The translations under genes and the position numbers were made by a program. Below are positions 42,922-55,227 of a stretch of DNA of 64,000 nucleotides, piece by piece. This DNA is from Chlorella sorokiniana (lineage: Eukaryota; Chlorophyta; Trebouxiophyceae; Chlorellales; Chlorellaceae), in NCBI GenBank assembly GCA_025917655.1, contig CP084609.1:2232001-2296000 (forward strand), in the 5' to 3' direction. Within the stretch, counting starts at the first letter, position 1. Each line of letters opens with the position of its first letter. Under the pieces are notes generated by a model. It was not told the origin of the DNA and did not search any database. It saw only the letters and a program-made list of their open reading frames with translations.

Positions 42922-45900
42922 ATGGAGGCCCTGAGAGTGACGCTGCCAGACAGCACCGGTCTGGCGGCAGCGCGCAGGCCGGTGCCGTCAGACCGACGTT
43001 GCAAGCGGCACCGCCTGCTGCAACCGCGCTGCGCTGCCCCTACTGCGCTCTCCGGCTCAACTGGCTGCCCTCCCAGCAGCTGCAACGGCCCACAACTGCT
43101 AGCCGCGGCGAAAGTCACAACTGCAAGCGCCTCACAGCTGGCTGGGCTGCAGCTGCCGCCGCGGCGCCGGCGCTTGCACGTCGCGCACGGCAAGGCCGTC
43201 GCTGCTGCCCCGATTGCAGGTGAGGCGCGGTTCGGCTTCCCTCTCGCTGTGAGAGCAACCGAGTCTGAACCCCAAACCATGCTCAAACCATCAATCTGCT
43301 GCTTCTGGCATTGCAGCGGCAGCCGCCGAGAGTTGGATCAAAGCCACCGGCGTGCCGCTGCTGGAGGCCCTGCGCCAGATGAGCCTGCAGGCGGCGGCGG
43401 CGCGCTGCGCCATGCTGGTGGCGGCCACAGCGCTGGGCGTGCTGCTGGGCAACAAGCTGCTGGCGCTCGTCGGGGCCAAGGTGAGCTGCGCACCAGCCTT
43501 TGCGGCAGCCTGCCCGCTCCGTTTGTGGAGGCCAAGCCGCGAAAGCTCGGGGTTTTGTAGGTTTGTACACCCGCCTGCCAAAGTGGACGGGCCGTGACTG
43601 CTGTGCTGTGTTGCACACCCCTCTTGCCTGCCGGCCCACCTGCTGCCTCGCCTGCCCGTGAGCCGCAACCCTTCCATTCCTACCTGCCCCCTCCCCCTGC
43701 CCCGCTGCCCAGCTGGAGGCTGTGAACGAGCGCATGCAGCGCAGCAGCGGCCTCGACCTCCTCCTCTCCTCCGCCCTCTCCTCCGTCCACCGCCCCGCCC
43801 TCGTGCTGCTGCCCTGGTGCGCGGCCCCCCCGCCCCGCTGCAGCAGCTGCGCTTGCCGATGGCAGCACCGGGCGCTGCCTGGCGCGCCGAGCTAGCTCCG
43901 TCGCCTGCTGCCGCCGCCCATGCCGGACGGCCAGCTGCAGCGTGGCGCAGCTGCGCTGCTTGCCTCTCCGCGGCCCACGCTCCTGCCTCTACTCCAGCTG
44001 CTAGTGCGTGTGCGGGTATGCTGCTTGGCGGTACTGATCGGTGCTGCATCATTGGTGCCGCAGGTACGGCTTCTGCTACATCCTGCTGGTGTCCTCCGCG
44101 TTTGCTGAGGTGGCGGTCTCCCGCCTGGATGCCACCGTGCACAGCGTGTCGCGTGAGCGCCGCCGCCCGCAGTCGCCCGCGCCAGCCGCCGTGCCTGGCT
44201 CTGTGTCGCTTCTTTGCCCCTGCTCTCAGCCCGCTTCATCGGCGCTGCAAACAAGCCCTCCCACCACCTTCCACACGCAACCATGCTTGCCGGCTCGGGA
44301 AGGCACGGCCGCAAGCAGTACGGGGGCAGCAAGTGCACGCACTCGCCCACAGCCCCACTTCCAACACACACACGCGCGCACGCGCACCCCCCAACCACCC
44401 CCACACCGCAGACTTGTGCGCCCACCAGCTGCTGGACGCGCTGCAGTGGCTGGCGCAGCTGATGCAGGACACGAGCGAGCTGGTGCTCATCATCTTTGCG
44501 TGAGGGGGCAGCCACCCCTGCTCTCTCCCCTGCCTGCGTGGCGCCGACGCATTGCGAGCCAGCTCCGTGCGGCGGGCCCTTTGCCTGGCATCCTCTGCCC
44601 CATTAACGAGCCGTTGCGATCGCCGTTCATCCTGCTGCATCCATGCCAGCGTCCTTTTGGGGCACCCTCCTCGTCCTGCACGCCCCTTCTCCCCCACCCC
44701 ACCCCTCCCTTCTGATGATCAGTGAACAAGGCGCCAGCAGCAGTCAACCCCTCTGCGCATCCCCTCTCCCCCTGCAGCGCGTGGTTCCTCATCTCCTGGA
44801 AGGAGCACCTCGTGCAGCGGGTGGTGGCCTCCATGGAGGAAGATGGCATCACGTGAGCCACCCCGTTCAGCATAGATACCCTGCTTTCCTTAGGAACGTT
44901 ATGTGGAGATGACGATGGGAAAGCTCAATGCGTTTGCCACTGGAACGGGCACCCGAACGCCGCGGTGTTGCGGTGGAGGGCCGCGGCGCGCCTGCACGCG
45001 GCAGCACGTGTGCCCGGCAGGGCCACGCTCCCGTGCCGTTCCAACGCAGAGGATGCAAGACACTAGCCGGCTGTGTCCGGTTTCCTTTGTGTGCTGCTGC
45101 GCAGGTCTGACGAGCTCAACATTGCTCGTGTGCTCGTGCCGATCAGCAACCTAATGTCCTGGGTGGGTGGGTGGTGTGGTGCGGTGGGTGCCTGTGCGAT
45201 GTGTGGTGTGTGTGCGTGTGTGGGAAGGGGGTGCGCGGGTGGGATGTGTGCATGTATTTGTGGAAGGGGGCTGGATGGGGCTGGTGATATGTGTTGAGAT
45301 TGGGTTAATTGCTTTTGCGTGCGGGTGAGCGGGAAGGGGTCCGCGTTCCATGGACGCTGGAGAGGTCGCCAGGGGCGGTCACTTGCCTCTCACACCCGCC
45401 CGCTGTTTCACTCTTGCACCTCCGCTGGCGCATGTGCCCCCGCCCCCGGCCCGCCCCCCCCCCTCTTCCCTCCCAGGCCATTGTGATGGGGTCGATAATG
45501 GTCACCCTCACCGCCTTTGGCGTCAACGTGCAGCCCCTGCTCACCTTTGGCTCCATCGGCACAGGTGGGGGGAGGGAAAGGTGGTGGTGCGGTGTGTGCG
45601 TGGGGGCGGGCGGGGTGGAGGTGGGGGTTGAGAGTGGAAGGACGGGGGGCACTCTATTTGTGGGAATGGGACAAGAAGTTGTGCCGAGCGAAGAGGTAAT
45701 GGGTTGCATGGGCGATGCGTGAAGGTGCAACGACGAGGAGCGCTATTGGGGGCCTCGCAGCTTGGCGCATACAGATGGCTCACCCCCCTCCCAACGCCCA
45801 CCCCCACGCCTTCCCCCAATTGGCTTGCCTGCCTGCCTGCCCACCACCTCCTCGCCGGCCTCCATCGCCCGCCCACTGCATGCCTCAACGCGCTGCCGCC

Positions 45901-46751
45901 CCCTGCTCCTGCCTCGCAGTGGCGGTGGGTTTTGCGGCGCAGAGCACGATGCAGAACGTTGTGTCGGCGCTGCAGATTGTGAGTGGCCTGCGCTGCTGCC
46001 TGCGTTTGGCGCCAGCATTGCCCAGCCTCCCTGCATCCTTGCCGCCTGCTGCGGCTGCGCACGCTGCCGCTGCGCTGCGCGGTCGCGTTGCCGGGGCCGC
46101 GCCGGTCGCTGAGGGCCCTTGAGCTGGTCCTGCCTGCCTTGCCTGCATGCGCCTCTGCCCCCACTTCGCCGCACCGTGCGCCCATTCGTGAGGGCAGTGT
46201 ATCCTGCCCGCGATCCTGCTCCTCCCGCCCCTCTTAAACCGCCCAACTGTGCTGAGAGTTGCGCTGGTTCTGTCCCTGCTGTTCGTGTGAGTTGCAGTAC
46301 TCCTCCCGGCCCTTCATCGTCGGCGACCGCATCCAGCTGAAGAGCCTCGGCGGCGCGACCATTGTGGCGGGTGGGCTGCCGGCGGGCGCCTGGCCTGCCC
46401 AGCGTTGCGTCTCGGGCAGCTTCCTGCAGCTTCCCGCCTGCCCATCTTGGCCCCTACACAAACCTCGCTCATGCGCCTATCATTCCCCCGCCCCCACGGC
46501 CCCCTTGCACCCGTGGACGCCCCTCATCCGCCCTGCTCCCCCAACACCCCCAAGAGCAGGCCAGGTGGAGCACATTGCCCCCATGCGCACCGTGGTGCGG
46601 GGCGACAACAAGCTGCCCTCCTACATCAACAACAAGGACGTGATGAGCCTGATCGTGGTGAACGAGAGCAAGCTGCGGCGCGAGGCGGTGCCGCCCAAGC
46701 TGCCGCTCATCACGGGCCAGGTGGGGAGGGGTGTGTGTGTGTGGGGGGTTG

Positions 46752-46794
<43 letters not shown>

Positions 46795-48317
46795 GGTGTG
46801 TTAATGTGAGAGTGTGTGTGTGTGGGGGCGGCGCGCGCGGGGCGCGCGCGGGCGCAGGCACATGGAGAGAAGGGGGAGGGGCGAGCGTGTAGGATGGAAG
46901 GTGTGGGGGATGCTTGGGTTGCTGGGTGGGGGAGAAGTAAGGGTGTGGGCTGTGGGTGAGGTGCAACGCGTGTGCAGCCGTGTTCAGCAGCCAAGTTCGC
47001 ACCTGACGACCGCATGGCGGCGGCACGTTGCGGCGCGCTGCCTGCGTATTGGGAGGCGTGGAGGCTCCTTTTGCCTACCCTTCTCCTCCCGATTGTACTG
47101 CAGCTGTGCCTGCGGTACCAAGACGTCGACCTGCTGCCCCAGATTGAGCAGTGCATCACAGGTGCTTTATGCTTCGACGCCCGCTGGCCAACGCGGCATG
47201 CGCCGCGCCACAGCCACGCCTGCTCTGCGCCGCTCGCGCCCGCGCCCTGCGCCCTGTGCCCGCCGCCTGGCGGCAGCGCCCGGCCCAGCCCGGCGCACAG
47301 GCGTTCGGCTTGCCCGAGCCACACGTGTTGCAGCAGGCCGCCTCCCTCTCTTCTCGAAGCAGGCCCCACGCCTCCTCCTGGCTGCAACCTGGTGGGCCAT
47401 CCGTTCTCATGCGGCCTCCTACTTTCTTCCCTCTCCCCTGTCCAGAGTACCTTGCGGGTCACCCCGACGTGGACCCCACCATCTCAGCCCGCTGCGTGCT
47501 GCAAGAGTTTTCCGTGGGCGGGCCCGTGCTGAGCTTCAGGGTGCGCAGCTGGGTGGGGTTGGGTGGGGTGGAGGGGAGGCGGTGTAGGTGGGTGGGTGGG
47601 TCACGGTTGGCGGGGCTGGCGGTAACCTGGCGGAAGCTGCATGGAGATCGGCAGCGGCTCAGCCCAGCAGCAGCTTTGCGGCAGCTGCTAGGGTGGCAGG
47701 GCAGTTGGTGCGTACAGACCAGGCTGGAGTGCTTTGTGTCGCCATGCACTCGGAAAGAAGCCCCCACGCCCCCACCCCCCGCCTCCCAACACGCCTGGCG
47801 TTTCCATCATCCCGCTGCCTCACTCGCTGCCTCCCGACTGCTGCATCATCACTGCCAGCCTCACCCCCCCCCCACACACACACCCCAACACCCCCCCCCC
47901 TTCAGGCCCTGCTGCACCGCCGTGCCGCCAGCCGCCAGGCGTTCGTGGCCGGAGCTGCTGCGTGCCGCAGAGCAGATCGTGAGGTGCGTCGCAGAGAAGC
48001 ATCAGTAGGGAGAGGAGGGTGGGGGCTTGCATGCGCTCGAGTGGCAGCCCTCCACGCCCCCACCCGGGCCCTGCCCCGCCCGCACAGCACATACACGCAC
48101 CACCACCCGCACTCTCACTGCAGGGCGCATGGAGGGTATCTGTCTGTGGAGGGAGCGCGGGAGCTGCCGCCCTGCCCCCACCCCAGCTGCCGCCAGGGGT
48201 GGTGCGGGTGCTGGGCGCCGCGGCGGGGGCGGCAGCGGCGCAGGCGGCAACGGCGGCGCGCGGCCCTCGGCGGACCGCAGCACAGACTGGCCCAGCCCGA
48301 CCGCCTCCACTGGCTGA
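42922..48317 (+). CDS. MscS-family mechanosensitive channel (plant MSL type, organellar)
   Basis: Channels of this family open under membrane tension and release osmolytes; plastid and mitochondrial members control organelle volume. Exons: 42922-43219, 43317-43480, 43713-43816, 44064-44152, 44412-44499, 44778-44852, 45105-45162, 45477-45564, 45920-45978, 46298-46370, 46560-46720, 47104-47161, 47446-47540, 47906-47983, 48124-48317. Exons 1-13 join in phase. Residues 1-99 are Ala/Arg/Ser-rich like a transit peptide, then several helices. The pore helix and beta domain are plain: LLTFGSIGTVAVGFAAQSTM, QNVVSALQIYSSRPFIVGDR, VEHIAPMRTVVRGDNKLPSY and NNKDVMSLIVVNESK. The C-terminal alpha/beta part (LPQIEQCITEYLAGHPDVDP) follows. 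Exon 14 seems to lack one base near 47950 before ELLRAAEQIV, so the last 80 or so residues are approximate. Confidence 0.85.
46754..46793 (+). repeat. (GT)n microsatellite in an MscS intron
   Basis: An uninterrupted run of about 20 GT units, the longest in the window. Confidence 0.9.
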
Positions 48318-48913
48318 GCAGCTTCATTGTGAGGCCTTCCGCCAGCCAGGACGCCCTCGTGTCCTTCCTCACATGCCAATCTGCCTTGCTGGGCCAGCGA
48401 AGAGTCACACAAGGGGGCAAAAAACAAAGGCAGCAGGGAGACAAAAGCGCGGTGCCGAGGGCGGGGACAAAGGAAACAGCAGGGGGCTGCGCTGTGCTTG
48501 GTCAGAGGTGCAACAGCGGGTACGGGTGCTTCAATGGGTGGAGGACAGGCACAGACGGCATGCATGGGCAGCTGCAGGCAGAGCAGCGTGCCGGCGTGGG
48601 GCGCCGCGGCATGCATGGGCGGGAAGGGGGCAGTGCTGCAAGGCAATGGTACAGTGGCGGGGGGCCGCTGCAGGAGCTGCGGCAGGGGCCGGCATGGGGT
48701 GAGTCCGGGAACGCAAGTAAAGTCAGGGCGGCAGGTACTGCAAAACTAGAGAAGACAGGGCGGTTGATGTGGGCAGCAAGGGGGGCTGCGGGCGCAGGGC
48801 CACGCCCGGGAGAACGGCGCTCAGCCCGCCGAAGCGGGCTTGGCCCCGGAAACAGCTGTGGCGAGGACGGGGCGGTACGGACGGGCCACCCCAATTCGTC
48901 AGAGGGACGCGCT
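48318..48913. other. Intergenic region between convergent MscS and CDS1 genes
   Basis: About 600 bases holding two 3' UTRs. Open frames are unremarkable. No gene or terminator-like structure seen. Confidence 0.5.
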
Positions 48914-51900
48914 TCAGCCCCTGGACAGCGCGCGGCCCGCTGCCTTGGCTATCGCGCCGCCCACGGCCGGCGGCAGCAGCTGCTGGCCTTGCAGCACGTT
49001 GCCCAGCCGCTCCAGCACCTCCATCTGCAGCGAGGGAGGGGCAGCGGGGGCGGCTGGGAAGATTCAGCTGCCAGGGCGAGAACCAGGCCAGGCAGGCAGG
49101 CACGCAGGCGGAGCGAGGAACAGAGAGGCTGCTGGTGGCGGCGGTGGCTGGTGAAGACACAGCGACGGTGCCGGGCCAAGCCGGCCTCCTGCACACCCCA
49201 CACCATTCCCGCCCCTCCACAAGACCTACCGGCTGTCGCATGCAAAGAGTGCCCACAACGCACCCATGCCCGCCGCCACTCCACCCCCTGCAACCCCACC
49301 GCCCTCCCCCAAGTGCCCCACCTGCTGCAGCGGGGTCAGCTTCAGCGCCGCGCTCATCACCGCCGCCACTGTGGCCGAGCTGCGGGCCACGTAGTTGTTG
49401 AAGTAGATGTAGGCAAACACCGCCATCACGACCTGCGGCCGATTGGGATGGTGGTGTGCGTGGGTGCGGTTTGCTCAGCTGTGCTACAAGTGCGGGGGTG
49501 TTATCTGTGGGGCATGTGATGTGTGTTTGGGTAAGGTGGCGGTGGATGGTGGATGGGGGTGGGGGCAATCACACAGAAGGGTCGGGGGCACAGGGGTCGC
49601 CAGTTGCGTGCGGCAGACAGCCCGGCGGCTCCAACCTGGCAGTCGAAGCGGTCGGTGACGCCGCCGTGGCCGGGGATGGAGTCACCAAAGTCCTGCAGGG
49701 AGAGAGAGCCAAGGCGGGTGGCGTGGATGGGTGGAGGGGACCAGAGGAGTGCCTGTGACGTGAGGATGCAAGCTGGGGTGGGTCGGGGGCGTGCCTTGAT
49801 CTTGAAGCCGCGCTTGAAGCCCGACGCAAAGAAGCCGCCAAAGGGGGCGATGAAGGAGGCAAACAACGCCAGGGAGACCTGCAGGCACGGGTGTGGAGAG
49901 GCGGCGGCGCAAGGGGAGCCCATGGTTTGATGGCTGGCTGGCCAGTGTCAGCAGTGGGGGCAGTTGGAGCGCGTGAACAGAAGCGATTCAGCGCAGCGAG
50001 GCGGAAGCATCTCCGGGGACGTTTGTTGACGGCAAAACGGCCAGCATAGGCATCAGTGACACGGCGTGCGTAGTTCGAGGCACAGCACCATCCCCTTTCT
50101 TTTGAACGCTGCGCTTTCTCCAACACACTCACCGCGTGCAGCTGCATGGGCAGGCAGGTGAAGGAGTAGCCTGCGATCGCGGTGCGGAGGCGGCCAGGCA
50201 GCAGCCCCCAACTTGGTAGACCAAGTCGTTGAGGGCGGGATTGGCGTCGTCCTGGCAAAGGGGGCCAGGATAAGCGCACGCATGGGTGGTGATTGCGGGG
50301 AGGTGGTGGTGGTGGTGGTGGTGTTGTGCGACTGTTGGTGGCTTCGGAAGGGGGTAAGCGCGTATGTGTGCGTTCATGCGTGTGAGGGGGAGGCACGCGT
50401 GCGCGCATACATATGGCAGGCAATGTGCTCCGAGCTGTCCAAGCTGCCATGAGCAGCGGTGCAGGGCCCCGCAGCAGCCCAAGCCCGCACTCACCAGCAG
50501 GTCGGCCAGGCGGAAGGTGTGCGGGCGGAAGGTGTCGGGCACCTCTGCGCATGGCATGGGCTGCCAGATGGACAGGTCCTGCTGGGGGGCATCGGGGGCA
50601 GGAGGGTAGTGCAAAAATGGTGGGCAAGGGTGTGCACACGGGAACGGTTTCTTGAAGGCCCGCTTCAGCGGCCAGCCCACACTTAGAAGCGATTAATAGA
50701 AGTGGGGGAATGTATGAATATGTGGCTGCGGCAGCGCACCGTTCGGGGGCAGATGAACCACTTGAACTGGCTCATCAGCAGTGCGCCGTACCAGGCAGCC
50801 ACGACTGTGGGGGTTGGTGGGGTAGCAGCATCGCAGCCGGTCACGCCTGAGCCAGGCACCGGAATGCTGGGCAGGCTGAGCCGAGTATGTTAGAGCCCAT
50901 GCATGCGTCCGTGCGTGCTGCAATAGCTGTACGGCGGCCCCCGCCCGGTGCGTGCAAGCACGGCCGCACCTGTGCCGACGCAGCCGCCCAAGAAGCCCTC
51001 CCAGGTCTTCTTGGGGGACAGCTTGATGAGCGGCGTGCGGCCAAAGAAGAAGCCTGCAGGGGGTGGGGCGGCGCGCATGCAAGTTACAGCATGGGCTGCT
51101 GCGCTTGGAAGGCGCTGAGTTGCATGCAACCCAACTGCACCAGCTCTGCAACCCCAAGGGCGCCCATCAGGGCGTCGGCGGCAACACCAGCCCGGCCGGC
51201 TGTACCAGGCAGCCACCGCTCCACCCCCTCCGCTGTTCCGTGCTGCCACCTTCTGCCCAGCAGCTACATGGCAGCTTCTTGGCAGCTGCCGCTCACCTGC
51301 CAGGTAGGCCATGATGTCGTTCACGATCACCAGCGCCGTGGGCAGCAGGAACCAGATGAGGCCCTCAAACAGGAGGGAGACGAAGAAGGAGGAGGGCATG
51401 AAGACGACCTGCGGCGCGGCCTTAAATGAAATTTACGAAACTCAGAAAACAAGTCAAAGTCTATGAAATCCTGCAAGAGAACCAACATTGAGAACTCTTT
51501 TCTCATGAAGAAAAGCAAACGAATTGGGGAATTATTTTCGTGCATTCTTTCATGAAAAAATGCAGGTGCGGCGTGAGCAAACAAACAAGAAGTAAAGGGC
51601 TGTGGGGCAGGAGGCGCAGGCAGCAGGATGGGTTTGCGGGCCGGGAGATGTAAGCGGTGGGTCGGGATCCAGGGGCCAAGGTGCAAGCGGAAGAAAGGTA
51701 TCCGGCCGGTGCGTGTATGGTGGTGGTGGTGGTGTGGGGGTGTGTGTGAGTAGATGGGTGGGTGTGGGTGGGGGGTTGAGGGGGTCAAGGGGTGGGGGGT
51801 GGGGGGGGGGGGAGGGTACAGCCAGCACGCCGGTCCCAGGCAGACAGCGTGCTTGGGCAGGCAGGTAGGATCGCAGTGTGTTGGCGGAACGCACGGCACC

Positions 51901-53530
51901 AGACAGGCATGCCAGACAAAAAGAAGCTGCCAGGCAACTGCTGCACTGGAGCAGGGTTGCTCACCATGAGGATCATGTGGGTCCAGGCGTACTGCCCAAA
52001 CTGGTACGTGTACCGCCCCTTCTTCAGCGTCAGCACGAAGCTGCACGCAAGGGAGCAGCGCCAAAGGGTAGCCATTTTGGGTGTCGACATACAGTGTCAG
52101 GGGCAAGCACGCCTGGTCTGTGGTGCCCTTGCGGGCAGACGCCGATTGCAGCTGCCGACAGCTGGGCCCCGCCGTCATCATGCCGTCATCATGGTATGCC
52201 AACGCACAACCCAGGGCCATCGTTCTTGCTGCATACACTGCATGCACTGCAAAACCAACGGCAACCAGGCACAGTCCGCAAGCATTTACCTCACGAAGCC
52301 AGCGGTGTAGAGGTAGAACGAGAGCATGGTGTGGCGCTTGAGCAGCCAGCCAAACATGCGGGCCAGGCGGGCGGAGGAGGTGATCTCCACAATCAGGTTG
52401 TTCTTGATGAACCTGCGCAAAACCAGGCGCATGGGCGTGTTGCGTCAGTCTATGAAGAGCTAGTGGGAAGTCCGGGAGATGGGGAGCGCAAGAACTGGTC
52501 AGAAAGCGCAGTAACGAGAACTCACACACTCGTGACGCGCGCATGCACGCAGGCGCGAACACAGGCGGATGTGGTTGCATGCACGTCTCGCACCGCCGCC
52601 CACCTGATGTAGACCCAGAAGGCGGCGACGCCGAAGAAGAACCACTGCTGCGCGCGGAAGCCGGGCAGGCGCCGCTCCGCCTGCGCTCGCGCGCGAGCGT
52701 GAAGAGCTCCTTAACCATCATGGTCTGCGGGGGGGGGGAGGTGATGCAAGCAATCACCAATAACATTTCATAGGGAATCAAGGGGATGGCAAGGTTTGAT
52801 GAGCTCAGGGTTGAAAACCAGTGGGGGTGAATGGGGCGGAGTTGGGAAACGGTTGGGGAGGTGTACAAACAGGGAGCGGCACTGCGGGCAGAGCACAGCG
52901 GAAGCCCGCACCGCAGCGCAGCAGCTCGAGCAGCCAGAGCAACCAGAGCAGGCGCAGCGCAGCGCAGCGCAGCGCAGCGCCCACCTGGATGCCCAGCACC
53001 ATGAACATGAGCGGTACATGTCCTGCCCAGATGATGGCCAGGAAGGAAGCTATGAGGACGATGGAGGAGATGAAGCGCACGCGGAAGGAGCGGTACCGCG
53101 TTTCGACAGGCTGCAGCAAAGGGGGCACAGTGGCGAGCGGGTCTGCATGCTGAGTTGCAAGGGGTGGAGCAGCATTCACCGTGCAGGTGCCGGTGGCACC
53201 CGATGCCAAAAGAATGAAATACGAAGCCAAGCAAGTGTTGGTCAGGATCGCAAGGCAAATGTGGCAGACTGGTGTCACATTCGCGGCACCTGCCGCTGAG
53301 AACTCGTTGGCGGCCTGCATACACGCGTGATGCCAGATGCCTGGCTGTCTGCTGCCCTAGTGAGACATACATGCATTGCCGGTACCAACCTGATCCACAA
53401 GCAGCAGCGCATTGTCCTTGGGACCGCCAGAGGAGGGTTGACGGTTTGGCGTGCCGCCGCTGCGCCGCCGCAGACTGCTGCTCTTCCTGACGAGCACCGC
53501 CCGGGCCTCGCTGGCCTTGGGGCTGGGCAT
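48914..53530 (-). CDS. CDS1: Phosphatidate cytidylyltransferase (CDP-diacylglycerol synthase), eukaryotic type
   Basis: The enzyme makes CDP-diacylglycerol from CTP and phosphatidic acid, the precursor of phosphatidylinositol and phosphatidylglycerol, in the ER membrane. Exons: 53530-53390, 53110-52985, 52724-52604, 52412-52295, 52040-51965, 51408-51297, 51053-50970, 50804-50740, 50578-50495, 50251-50133, 49878-49795, 49692-49636, 49432-49322, 49024-48914. A basic Ser-rich N terminus is followed by many helices. The family signature is complete across exons 11-12: [10 protein letters not shown] then [19 protein letters not shown]. Other landmarks are [50 protein letters not shown] and [10 protein letters not shown]. 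Exon 11 ends at a GC donor (AAG|GCACGC, 49795). Exons 3 and 10 change frame by one base internally (near 52665 and 50205), and the exon 4/5 phases disagree. A divergent promoter is shared with CPN10. Confidence 0.9.
51420..51600. other. AT-rich island in a CDS1 intron
   Basis: About 180 bases that are mostly A and T (for example ttcatgaaaaaatgcagg) within an otherwise GC-rich gene. No ORF, tRNA or known element was recognised. Confidence 0.7.
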
Positions 53531-54019
53531 GCCGCCGCCCTGAGAACCGCGTCTGGGACGCAGCTGCGACAGCGCCAGATTTGAGGAGAGACGGGGCCGC
53601 GGGGAGCTGCTATTGTTTGAGGGTGCTCTAAAGGGGCGGCGCGCTCTGGACAAGCTGTAGGGGCAGCAAGCTGTCTGGAACTAACTGATCACGATAATGT
53701 GATGTCTGAATGCAAAGGCGATCAAGGCAGGGGATGGGGGAAGGGCTTCTCTTCGACGTGGAAGGCAAGGGAGCGAGACTCCTGAGCTGCACCTTATCAG
53801 TCGTTTAATAATTTGATTTCATGCATACAACCCATCACCTCACTGCGACCATCAGGTACTGCCCCATTGCGAAGTACAGGTGTCTCGAAGCGCATGGATG
53901 GGGGCCGCTGCCCTGCGCCTTCTGCATTGCGCAAAGTGCAACGTGAATCGAGGAAGCTTGTTCCCGCGGCAGTGGGTTCCGGTTTTGCTCGGCCCGGTTG
54001 TTTTGCACGGCAAGGAAGG
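53531..54019. promoter_or_regulatory. Divergent promoter region, CDS1 / CPN10
   Basis: 489 bases between opposite start codons, with a less GC-rich centre (53680-53870). Both promoters must lie here; no motif was identified with confidence. Confidence 0.5.
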
Positions 54020-54857
54020 ATGAGCGGCCTTAAGAAGCTTGTGCCCCTGCTTGACCGCGTCTTGGTGGAGAAGATCGCGCCTCCCACCAAGTCTGTTGGC
54101 GGCGTGCTGCTTCCCGAGTCGGCCGTGCAAAAGGTAGCCGCATGTGGGGCTGGCTGTCCGTGTAATGTGCATTGCAGCAGGTCACGGATTCGCTGTCCCA
54201 CAACGATGGCATGACGACAGCGTGGTTGGTGCTGCACTGCCGCAGATCAACTCGGCCACCGTTGTCGCCGTCGGCCCGGGCCGGAGAGCAAACTCTGGTG
54301 AGCACGCGTTTGCCAGCTGCATGGCGGCAGGGGCAGCAGGGCTGCAGAATCTCACAGTTCAGTGCTGTGTTTTTGCTTTCCTTGGCAGTCCGGCTACCCA
54401 CGTCGCTGCCCGCCCTGAGCCGCCGCCGCCGCCGCCGCCACATCTGTCTGCAGGCGAGCTGATCCCTGTGAGCGTGAAGGAGGGGGACAAGGTGCTGCTG
54501 CCCGACTACGGCGGCACCACGGTGAAGCTGGAGGAGAAGGAGTGAGCCCGCTGCGCCTGCTGCCAAGCCTGCCCCTGCGCCTGCCCCTGCGCCCGCTGCC
54601 AAGGCTGCGCTGGGCCCGCTTGAAGCTTCTCGCTGCCCGCTGCCGCCCCTGCCTGCCGCTGGCCAACGGCGTGGGTGGGGTCAAAGGGGTAACGAGTTCG
54701 GCGAAAGAGTGTTCATCACAGGAGCGCGTGGCATGGTTGGCCCACGGCTTGTTTCCGCCGCCTTCCCGAATGTGTTGCGACGGTTCCTGCTGTCCGTCCC
54801 TTTCCCAGGTTCCACATCTATCGTGATGACGAGATCCTGGGCGTCCTGACAGAGTAG
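54020..54857 (+). CDS. CPN10: Chaperonin 10 (GroES-type co-chaperonin), mitochondrial type
   Basis: The co-chaperonin caps the CPN60 folding chamber. Four exons (54020-54133, 54246-54297, 54454-54541, 54809-54857) join in phase to 100 residues, the normal size. The sequence opens MSGLKKLVPLLDRVLVEKIA with the mobile-loop region PPTKSVGGVLLPESA, then ATVVAVGPGRR, ELIPVSVKEGDKVLLPDYGG and TTVKLEEKE, and ends FHIYRDDEILGVLTE. As a single-domain protein it fits the mitochondrial CPN10 rather than the two-domain plastid CPN20. The start is the ATG immediately before the conserved N terminus; an in-frame upstream extension without family similarity exists. No frame breaks. Confidence 0.93.
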
Positions 54858-55227
54858 GCAGCCCAGCGCGCACATTGGGCGAGCCACCTCAGCAAGCGGA
54901 GCACGCGCCCGCCCCCCGCCCCCTACCGCACCATCGCCGGCTCTGCTGCCGCGGTGGCTGCGGCGGCGCCCGCCGGCTGAGTGGGCCCTGCTCCGCTTCT
55001 GCCCGTCTGATTTCATTTTCCTACAGCACAGCTCCCTCCCCCGCATCGTTGTGAGCCCCGCACGACTCGCTCTGCGCTTGCTGCTGGGTGGGGCCTGCCT
55101 CGCCCTTCCTGGAGCCATGCCCCGTTCCTGATGTGACAGACACATGCCGCCCACGCAACAGAGCCCGGAGTGCAGCCATGGCAAGCCTCGTGCTGTGATT
55201 ATTATCGAGCAGTCGGCTGGTCAGGGG

